Source: Cyanobacteria bacterium OH_CBB_238 (GTDB lineage: Bacteria; Cyanobacteriota; Vampirovibrionia; Gastranaerophilales; Gastranaerophilaceae). Taken from it: DNA of 7,742 bases. Position numbers and translations under genes: made by a program. How positions within the stretch are numbered: position 1 is the first letter of the stretch; every line of letters starts with the position of its first letter. The stretch spans positions 1 to 7,742 of the forward strand of contig JAEYQN010000174.1 of NCBI GenBank assembly GCA_023409995.1, read 5' to 3'. The notes under the pieces are model-generated. The model had not been told where the DNA came from. It saw only the letters and a list, made by a program, of their open reading frames with translations, and did not search any database. Shown piece by piece: positions 1 to 4,330 of this stretch.

Positions 1-285
1 CTATATGACGCACCTGTCGTAATGATTTTTTATAGCACAGAACTTGCAGAAAAAGAAGATGCCATTATCTCGGCAACGCAGGCTACAATATCAGCTGAAG
101 CACTTAATCTTGGAACATGTTTCATAGGGTCAATATGTCCAATTCTTGAAACATCAACCCTAAGAAAAAAATATGGAATTTCAAAAACTGATAAATTAGC
201 TACTGCTTTTATATTAGGTCACCCACAAGAAAAATATTTAAAAGGTTTCCAAAGAAATTTTAAAGAAATAAAGATAATAAATTAG
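1..285 (+). CDS. Nitroreductase family protein, C-terminal part (5' truncated by window edge)
   Basis: The reading frame is open from base 1 (LYDAPVVM...) to the TAG at 283-285, so the true start lies upstream of the window and the ATG at 22 is internal. The 94 visible residues match the C-terminal half of FMN-dependent nitroreductases. They begin with the YDAPVVMIF strand. A helix follows with AISATQATISAEALNLGTC, the segment that packs near the flavin (family pattern: A..N..LAAEALGLGTC). The tail is a LGHPQEKY..GFQRN segment, like the GYP..KY...R endings of the subgroup often fused to ferredoxin domains. Family members reduce nitro compounds, quinones or flavins with NAD(P)H. The substrate cannot be told from this fragment, and an N-terminal ferredoxin domain cannot be confirmed. 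A weak hairpin with a T-run follows at 299-318. Confidence 0.82.
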   Translation, partial: LYDAPVVMIFYSTELAEKEDAIISATQATISAEALNLGTCFIGSICPILETSTLRKKYGISKTDKLATAFILGHPQEKYLKGFQRNFKEIKIIN

Positions 286-298
286 CTAAAAAAATAAC

Positions 299-318
299 AG
301 AAGAATAAAATCTTTTTT
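299..318 (+). terminator. Weak candidate intrinsic terminator after nitroreductase gene
   Basis: AGAAGA (299-304) can pair with TCTTTT (311-316), six pairs including one G-U, around a 6-nt A-rich loop. The T-rich stretch continues to 319. The stem is short and AT-rich, so it would be weak. It is listed because it lies 14 bases after the nitroreductase stop and just before a promoter-like motif. Confidence 0.25.
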
Positions 319-327
319 CTTTCAGCA

Positions 328-336
328 TGCTACAAT
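328..336 (+). promoter_or_regulatory. Extended -10 promoter candidate for gshB-like gene
   Basis: TGCTACAAT reads as an extended -10 element (TGn followed by TACAAT, one mismatch to TATAAT). It would start transcription near 343, about 29 bases before the ATG at 372. No convincing -35 hexamer sits 17 bases upstream, which is common for extended -10 promoters. If used, the ATP-grasp gene is transcribed separately from the nitroreductase. Confidence 0.45.
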
Positions 337-371
337 AAGAGCACAAAAACCTAGCTAATAAGAAGAAAATT

Positions 372-1358
372 ATGTCTGAACGTATATTATTTGTAATAGA
401 TGAGATTGAACTTAAATATTTTGAATTTAATGATTTAGTAACAGACTTTTGGTTCATAAAAGAATTTCTTGAAAGAGATTATAAAATTGGCGTAACAACA
501 AAAAATAGACTTTTTGTGGAAAACGCTGAAGGCAAAAGTCTGTTTTTTGAATCTTTTTTAAAAAATGGTGATATCTTTGTAGAGAAAGAAGAGAAAAAAG
601 AAGCTATTAATAATTTTGATATTGTCTTTTTTAGACCAGATCCACCAGTAGATATAGACTACATCAATGCCTGTTATGTATTTGATTTTGTTGACAGGTC
701 AAAAACAATCCTAATTAATGACCCAAAAAGCGTTAAAGATTTTAATGAAAAATTGCACGCAAACTATTTCCCTAATTATATGCCTAAAAACATAGTAACA
801 AGCTCTAAAAAACTAATAAGAGAATTTGTTGAAGAAAATGAAGAAGCAATAATTAAACCATTAAACAGATGTTTTGGCAGTGGTGTATTCTATCTAAACA
901 AGAATGACAAAAATCTTAACTCTATAATTTCAACCGCAACAGGCAATGAAAAAACCATAGTAATGGTTCAAAAATATCTTCCAAGCGCAATTAATGGAGA
1001 TAAAAGAGTGTTAATTATTGGAGATAAAGTTTACGAAAAATCAGTAAAAAAGCTGCCTGGAGAGCAAGACTTTAAATTTAACACTCATTCAGACAAGTTT
1101 TTTCAAAAAGAAACATTAACTTCCAATGAAAAAAAAATAGCAAAAGATATAGCAAAAACACTAAATGAGCATGGATTATTTTTAATAGGCCTAGATATGA
1201 TAGAGGAAAAAGTTATAGAGATAAATGTAACTAGCCCTTGTTATTTCATTAGAGAAATAAATGCAAATCATTGTGTAAATTTTGAAAAGGAAATAATGGA
1301 AGACTTAATAACTCTAATCAAAAATATAAAAGAAAAGACACTTTGCAAGTTACACTAG
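372..1358 (+). CDS. gshB: GshB-like ATP-grasp ligase (glutathione synthetase family)
   Basis: The 328-aa length and motif order match prokaryotic glutathione synthetase, which joins gamma-glutamylcysteine and glycine using ATP. Visible landmarks are RPDPP at 88-92 (family R.DPPFD..Y), an NDPKSVKDFNEKL segment at 116-128 (family N.P...RD.NEKL), KPL followed by a glycine-rich FGSGVF at 162-173 (ATP-grasp lid), GDKR at 209-212, GLDMI at 273-277, and the Mg/ATP-binding EINVTSP at 283-289. The family's glycine-rich R-G-N-L-A-A-G-G loop near 235-242 is not recognisable: the segment reads KFNTHSDK. This may mean an altered acceptor substrate. No gshA (gamma-glutamylcysteine ligase) is in the window. 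The start ATG has a weak AGAAG ribosome site at 361-365. I am sure of the fold and family, less sure that glutathione is the product. Confidence 0.85.
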   Translation: MSERILFVIDEIELKYFEFNDLVTDFWFIKEFLERDYKIGVTTKNRLFVENAEGKSLFFESFLKNGDIFVEKEEKKEAINNFDIVFFRPDPPVDIDYINACYVFDFVDRSKTILINDPKSVKDFNEKLHANYFPNYMPKNIVTSSKKLIREFVEENEEAIIKPLNRCFGSGVFYLNKNDKNLNSIISTATGNEKTIVMVQKYLPSAINGDKRVLIIGDKVYEKSVKKLPGEQDFKFNTHSDKFFQKETLTSNEKKIAKDIAKTLNEHGLFLIGLDMIEEKVIEINVTSPCYFIREINANHCVNFEKEIMEDLITLIKNIKEKTLCKLH

Positions 1359-1415
1359 GATTTTAATAAAAAACATTGGTAAAGTTTAGTAAATTTCAAA
1401 TAAACAAACTAGCAA

Positions 1416-1445
1416 TTGACAAAATATTCGGATTTATTATTTAAT
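1416..1445 (+). promoter_or_regulatory. Promoter of the Trp-rich leader transcript
   Basis: A perfect -35 hexamer TTGACA lies at 1416-1421. After an 18-bp spacer comes TTTAAT (1440-1445), which differs from TATAAT at one position. Transcription would start near 1452, giving a 5' leader of about 15 bases before the leader ORF at 1468. The 57 bases between the previous stop (1358) and this promoter show nothing else I can name. Confidence 0.6.
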
Positions 1446-1467
1446 ATAAATATAAAAGGAAATAAAA

Positions 1468-1551
1468 GTGAAAAATCCTCAACAAAATAATAAAGTAAAC
1501 CAAGGTTGGTGGAGCTTGCAAGTGAATGCAGGCTGGTTTTGTTGGCGTTAA
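1468..1551 (+). CDS. Trp-rich leader peptide (trpL-like), 27 codons
   Basis: The frame starts with GTG at 1468, preceded by an AAAAGGAAA ribosome site (AGGA at 1457-1460, 7-nt spacing), and ends at TAA 1549-1551. The peptide begins MKNPQQNNK and contains GWWS at residues 13-16 and GWFCWR at 22-27. It therefore has four Trp in 27 residues, with tandem Trp codons at 1507-1512. All other genes in the window together have about 8 Trp in some 2,330 residues. A Trp-codon cluster in a short ORF directly followed by mutually exclusive RNA hairpins and a terminator is the signature of transcription attenuation sensing charged tRNA-Trp, as known for trp operon leaders. The peptide itself probably serves as a translation sensor. 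A further role in trans, as reported for the rhizobial trp leader peptide, is only a possibility. It is too short for standard gene callers. Confidence 0.75.
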   Translation: MKNPQQNNKVNQGWWSLQVNAGWFCWR

Positions 1552-1608
1552 TAAATAATTTTAACTGTTAAGAATGGCCTGTATTTGTAAAGAACAGGTC
1601 ATTTTTTT
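1507..1608 (+). promoter_or_regulatory. Tryptophan-type transcription attenuator
   Basis: Three competing RNA structures can be drawn by hand. The 1:2 pause hairpin pairs 1513-1520 (AGCTTGCA) with 1527-1534 (TGCAGGCT), 8 bp with one G-U and a 6-nt loop. The 2:3 antiterminator pairs 1525-1535 with 1575-1585, 11 bp with three G-U. The 3:4 terminator pairs 1573-1582 with 1594-1603. The tandem Trp codons (1507-1512) sit immediately before segment 1. A ribosome stalled there for lack of charged tRNA-Trp would cover segment 1 and free segment 2 to form the antiterminator. A ribosome reaching the stop at 1549 would disturb segment 2 and let the terminator form. The expected output is read-through into the gene at 1643 only when tryptophan is short. 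Energies were not computed. Confidence 0.7.
1573..1608 (+). terminator. Intrinsic terminator (attenuator 3:4 stem)
   Basis: AATGGCCTGT (1573-1582) pairs with ACAGGTCATT (1594-1603), ten pairs with one G-U wobble, around an 11-nt loop. A run of seven T follows at 1602-1608. The stem contains the ATG at 1574, which is the first in-frame start codon for the downstream reading frame. That codon is therefore an unlikely translation start. Confidence 0.8.
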
Positions 1609-1642
1609 GTCAATTTTTAACGTGGAAGGATTTTATAAAGCT

Positions 1643-2929
1643 ATGCAAACTCCAAATATTTCATTCAAAGCAAACCCAACTAAATATATATCGAACTTAT
1701 CTAACTTGGAAAAGCCTTTTGCCAAGATAATTGAGTTGGAAGAAACCGGCGCAGATTTTGCAAAATCAAGACTTATACAAGATACAGCTACAAATTGGTT
1801 CCCAAAGGCAATTTTCGCAAGAAGTCTGAGTGACTTTGGTGAAATGAGTTTTCAAGAATTTCTCGAAAGCCTTATTGTATATTTTGGACCAAAATATCTC
1901 GGAGAAAAAGCTTATAGACCTCTTTATACAAAGAATTTATCTAATGAACTAAAAGATAAAATATCAACTCCGGCTGTAGAACTTGTAAAGAAATCAACTC
2001 CAAAAGAAGAGCTAAATAAACTTCTACCGCGAAAAGCAGCTATTGCTATTTCAACACTTGCTATTCCTGTAGGTGAATATGCATTAAGCTACTTAAAAAA
2101 TCTTTTTACATTAAAAGTATTTAAGCAAGCAGATTTCAATAAAATAGCAAACTTAGATAAAACAAAGACAGAAGACAAAGAGAAACAAGAGAAGGTAAGA
2201 AAAAGTGCCATAAATCACCTTAAATTTTCTGCCGGTTTGTTAGTTGGCCTTTTAGGAATCTCTGCGTTACTGGTAAAAAAAGGAGAATCTTCCAAAACAC
2301 TTCAAAAAATAAGTGAAGCTGTTTTGATGCCTGGCAATAAACTAAGCCCCAAAAATGAAAAATTGGCAAAAGGGATAAATGAATATTTAAGTATAGATTT
2401 TGAAAGAGGAAAAGGAGGCAAATTAGCTTCTTCGAAAGGTCAACTAGTAGCCTGTGTTTTAGCAGGATTTGCGGGATATGCAGGTTCTGCAAAAGACCGT
2501 GGAAAACAAAATCTACTTGAAGTATTGTTTAGATTCCCCCTTGTAGGATTTTATGTAATTACAGGAAGCAGTTTATTTGCTAAAGGGTTCCAATCAATCC
2601 TAAAAAAAATGAACAAATGCCAAGATATTGTAAAAGCGGATAAAACAATTATGAACCTTGACGAGATAGCCAAAAAAGCATCAAACTCAACTGAATTTAA
2701 AAAATTATTCAAACAAAAAGCCATTGCTTCATCAGTTCCTTTCTTTTTCAGCATGATTGTTATGGGCGGATTTGTAGCAGGATGTTCAAGGCTATTCACC
2801 CAATATAGATACAATCAAGATATGAAAAAACTAAAGTCAACCAATAATCAATATTCACAAATGAGCATGGATGACTTTAAAGCATTAATTGAATCAAAAA
2901 AAACAAACAATATTCCTAAATATAACTAA
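1643..2929 (+). CDS. Multi-pass membrane protein of unknown function with N-terminal ISFKA tag
   Basis: I do not recognise a characterised family. The frame is open from an ATG at 1574, but that codon is inside the attenuator terminator. I chose ATG 1643 (428 aa), which has an upstream GGAAGGA (1624-1630, a longish 12-nt spacing) and puts ISFKANP at residues 6-12, where related lineage proteins carry this tag. Hydrophobic segments likely to cross or enter the membrane lie at about 131-150, 195-212, 266-282, 296-313 and 361-384. They are separated by Lys-rich charged loops (notably 172-190 and 213-260). There is no clear N-terminal signal peptide, and the C-terminal tail is Lys/Asn-rich. It contains a single Trp (residue 52), so the Trp attenuator upstream is not explained by its composition. 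It is probably a lineage-specific hypothetical. No terminator was found after it, and the next gene has its own promoter. Confidence 0.75.
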   Translation: MQTPNISFKANPTKYISNLSNLEKPFAKIIELEETGADFAKSRLIQDTATNWFPKAIFARSLSDFGEMSFQEFLESLIVYFGPKYLGEKAYRPLYTKNLSNELKDKISTPAVELVKKSTPKEELNKLLPRKAAIAISTLAIPVGEYALSYLKNLFTLKVFKQADFNKIANLDKTKTEDKEKQEKVRKSAINHLKFSAGLLVGLLGISALLVKKGESSKTLQKISEAVLMPGNKLSPKNEKLAKGINEYLSIDFERGKGGKLASSKGQLVACVLAGFAGYAGSAKDRGKQNLLEVLFRFPLVGFYVITGSSLFAKGFQSILKKMNKCQDIVKADKTIMNLDEIAKKASNSTEFKKLFKQKAIASSVPFFFSMIVMGGFVAGCSRLFTQYRYNQDMKKLKSTNNQYSQMSMDDFKALIESKKTNNIPKYN

Positions 2930-2933
2930 TAAA

Positions 2934-2942
2934 TGATATAAT
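2934..2942 (+). promoter_or_regulatory. Extended -10 promoter of the DJ-1/PfpI gene
   Basis: TGATATAAT is a perfect extended -10 element (TGn plus consensus TATAAT), five bases after the previous gene's stop. Transcription would start near 2949, leaving a short 5' leader of about 22 bases with an AGGAGA ribosome site at 2959-2964. No good -35 is visible. It suggests the downstream gene can be expressed independently of the attenuated gene before it. Confidence 0.6.
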
Positions 2943-2970
2943 CAATTTTGTTATATCTAGGAGAAACATA

Positions 2971-3558
2971 ATGGCGACAAAGAAAATAATAATGCTAGTC
3001 GGAGATTTTGTAGAAGACTATGAAGCAATGGTTCCCTATCAAATATTAACAATGGTAGGACATGAAGTAGCAACAATATGCCCAAACAAGAAAAAAGGTG
3101 AATTTGTTAAAACAGCAATTCATGATTTTGAAGGAGATCAAACATACACCGAAAAAAGAGGTCACAATTTTATACTAAATACAACTTTTGATGAAATTAA
3201 TCCTGAAGACTATGATGCATTAGTTATACCTGGAGGTAGAGCACCAGAATACTTAAGATTAAATGAAAAAGCAATAAAAATGGTTCAACATTTTGAAAAA
3301 GAACAAAAGCCTATAGCTGCTGTTTGCCATGGCCCTCAACTACTAGTCAGTGCAAACATTTTGAAAGACAAGACTTGCAGCGCCTACCCGGCAGTAAAGC
3401 CTGATATCATAATGGCTGGAGGTATATGGTCAGAATCAAATGAATCTTTTACAAGCGCCATAACTTGCAACAATTTGGTCACCGCACCAGCAAGGCCGGC
3501 TCACCCTGAATGGATGTCACAGTTTTTAAAATTACTGGGTTCAAAAATAGAAGCATAA
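2971..3558 (+). CDS. DJ-1/PfpI family protein (DJ-1D/glyoxalase III-like or deglycase)
   Basis: The 195-aa protein is a single DJ-1/PfpI domain. The nucleophile elbow is AVCHGP with Cys119-His120. The acidic partner is Glu18 in the VEDYEAMVP segment, at the position of DJ-1 Glu18. Further family blocks are YDALVIPGGRAPEYLRLNE (81-99) and the TCSAYPAVKPD region (135-145). The TAIHDFEGDQTY stretch (48-59) strongly resembles the plant DJ-1D subgroup, whose members convert methylglyoxal or glyoxal to hydroxy acids without glutathione. Bacterial relatives are also described as protein deglycases or general stress proteins, and that activity is debated. It is probably cytosolic, as no signal peptide is seen. 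A well-placed AGGAGA site (6-nt spacing) fixes the start. Expression is probably monocistronic, between its own extended -10 promoter and the terminator at 3569-3597. Confidence 0.9.
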   Translation: MATKKIIMLVGDFVEDYEAMVPYQILTMVGHEVATICPNKKKGEFVKTAIHDFEGDQTYTEKRGHNFILNTTFDEINPEDYDALVIPGGRAPEYLRLNEKAIKMVQHFEKEQKPIAAVCHGPQLLVSANILKDKTCSAYPAVKPDIIMAGGIWSESNESFTSAITCNNLVTAPARPAHPEWMSQFLKLLGSKIEA

Positions 3559-3568
3559 AATTCAAGTT

Positions 3569-3597
3569 AAAAAGCGAACTAAGAAGGTTCGTCTTTT
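3569..3597. terminator. Bidirectional terminator between DJ-1 gene and Crp/Fnr gene
   Basis: GCGAAC (3574-3579) pairs with GTTCGT (3587-3592), six pairs with one G-U and a 7-nt loop. After one mismatch the stem is extended by A-T pairs between 3569-3572 and 3594-3597. T-rich flanks on both strands let it serve both convergent genes. The stop codon of the minus-strand regulator gene (3579-3581) lies inside the hairpin. Confidence 0.6.
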
Positions 3598-4232
3598 AGC
3601 ATTTTAAATTCATTTTTATTAAATACCAAAATGCCTTCATCTCTCAACCTGCAAAGTTCTCTAGACATGGCACTTCTATCAACACATAGAAAATCTGCAA
3701 GCTCATTTCTATTATATGGAATAGAAAATAATTTACTATTAGCATTTTTCATAGCAGTCCTTAAATATGTAAGAAGTTTTTCTCGTGTTGTTTTCTTACC
3801 CAATAAATCAATTTGACTATTTAAAACTATATTCTTTTTAGCAATAATTTTTAACAGATTTTTAATAACTTGTTGATGAAAATGACAAGTTTTTTGGCAA
3901 GTATGTAATAACTTTTCAAATGGCAGAAAGAGAATTTCACAATCCGTATTCGAGATAACTGTAACTGGTGTTTTTTCAAGTGCGGCACAGACGACAGCCT
4001 CTCCAAAAATATCGTTTGTAGACAATTTGGCTACAACTATTCTATTTCCATTAACATCTTCTTTTACAACATCAACACTACCCTCTATGACAATTCCAAT
4101 TGATGTTAATTTGGTTTCAAATGGAACTATTATAGAATTTTTTTTATATTTTCTTGTATCAAGGCCAATACATTGCAAGAGAAAGAGGACGTCCCCTTCA
4201 TTTATACCTGAAAATAATTCAATATTTAACAA
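3579..4232 (-). CDS. Crp/Fnr-family transcription regulator, HcpR-like by context
   Basis: The 217-aa protein has a cyclic-nucleotide-binding-like beta-roll (about 5-110, with IVIEGSVDVV at 47-56 and DIFGEA at 74-79), a dimer helix (about 118-145), and a C-terminal winged helix-turn-helix (about 173-203, NRNELADFLCVDRSAMSREL). The start is chosen at TTG 4232, which has a GGGAG ribosome site 5 bases upstream (minus strand). The frame runs open to 4490, but that extension overlaps hcp and looks like a non-coding shadow. A Cys/His cluster (Cys112, Cys116, His117, His119) precedes the dimer helix. I recall this C...CHFH pattern in many clostridial Crp-family proteins. The Fnr N-terminal Fe-S cysteine cluster is absent. 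It is divergent from hcp with a palindromic operator between them, so it probably controls hcp in response to NO or related stress. The ligand (heme or other) cannot be read from sequence. Confidence 0.88.
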   Translation of the reverse strand: MLNIELFSGINEGDVLFLLQCIGLDTRKYKKNSIIVPFETKLTSIGIVIEGSVDVVKEDVNGNRIVVAKLSTNDIFGEAVVCAALEKTPVTVISNTDCEILFLPFEKLLHTCQKTCHFHQQVIKNLLKIIAKKNIVLNSQIDLLGKKTTREKLLTYLRTAMKNANSKLFSIPYNRNELADFLCVDRSAMSRELCRLRDEGILVFNKNEFKMLKDEPS

Positions 4233-4243
4233 AATAACTCCCG

Positions 4244-4257
4244 GTTGCAAATGCAAC
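4244..4257. promoter_or_regulatory. Crp/Fnr-type operator between regulator and hcp
   Basis: GTTGCAAATGCAAC is a perfect 14-bp inverted repeat with the 5-4-5 layout of Fnr/Crp-family sites (GTTGC-N4-GCAAC; compare Fnr TTGAT-N4-ATCAA and HcpR-type TTGAC-N4-GTCAA). Its centre lies between 4250 and 4251. That is position -41.5 relative to a start at 4292 predicted from the hcp -10 element, the classical spacing for class II activation. For the minus-strand regulator gene, the site sits directly upstream of the ribosome site (4237-4243) and close to a possible -10 (TATAGT at 4265-4260), so binding there could repress the regulator's own gene. Which protein binds is inferred from context. Confidence 0.65.
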
Positions 4258-4279
4258 AGACTATATAAAAATATTTTAA

Positions 4280-4285
4280 TACAAT
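4280..4285 (+). promoter_or_regulatory. -10 element of the hcp promoter
   Basis: TACAAT matches TATAAT at five of six positions and predicts a start near 4292. No -35 hexamer is seen at the expected place. That region is instead occupied by the palindromic operator at 4244-4257, as expected for an activator-dependent promoter. The 5' leader would be about 39 bases and contains the AAAGGAG site at 4319-4325. Confidence 0.5.
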
Positions 4286-4330
4286 TTACGAGAAAACGAA
4301 AGAAAAATAAAACGAACCAAAGGAGAAATG

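Noticed and set aside
1409..1422. Possible TrpR half-site (ACTAG next to the -35 of the leader promoter)
   Set aside because: Only one half matches the CTAG core and the palindromic partner is absent. This is too weak to call an operator.
1607..1639. Promoter after the attenuator (TTGTCA ... TATAAA)
   Set aside because: Spacer of 21 bp is too long, and the -10 would lie almost on the start codon. A private promoter for the 1643 gene is not supported.
2220..2814. Minus-strand frames of 90 and 87 aa within the membrane-protein gene
   Set aside because: Shadows of the hydrophobic plus-strand coding region with no supported start or family.
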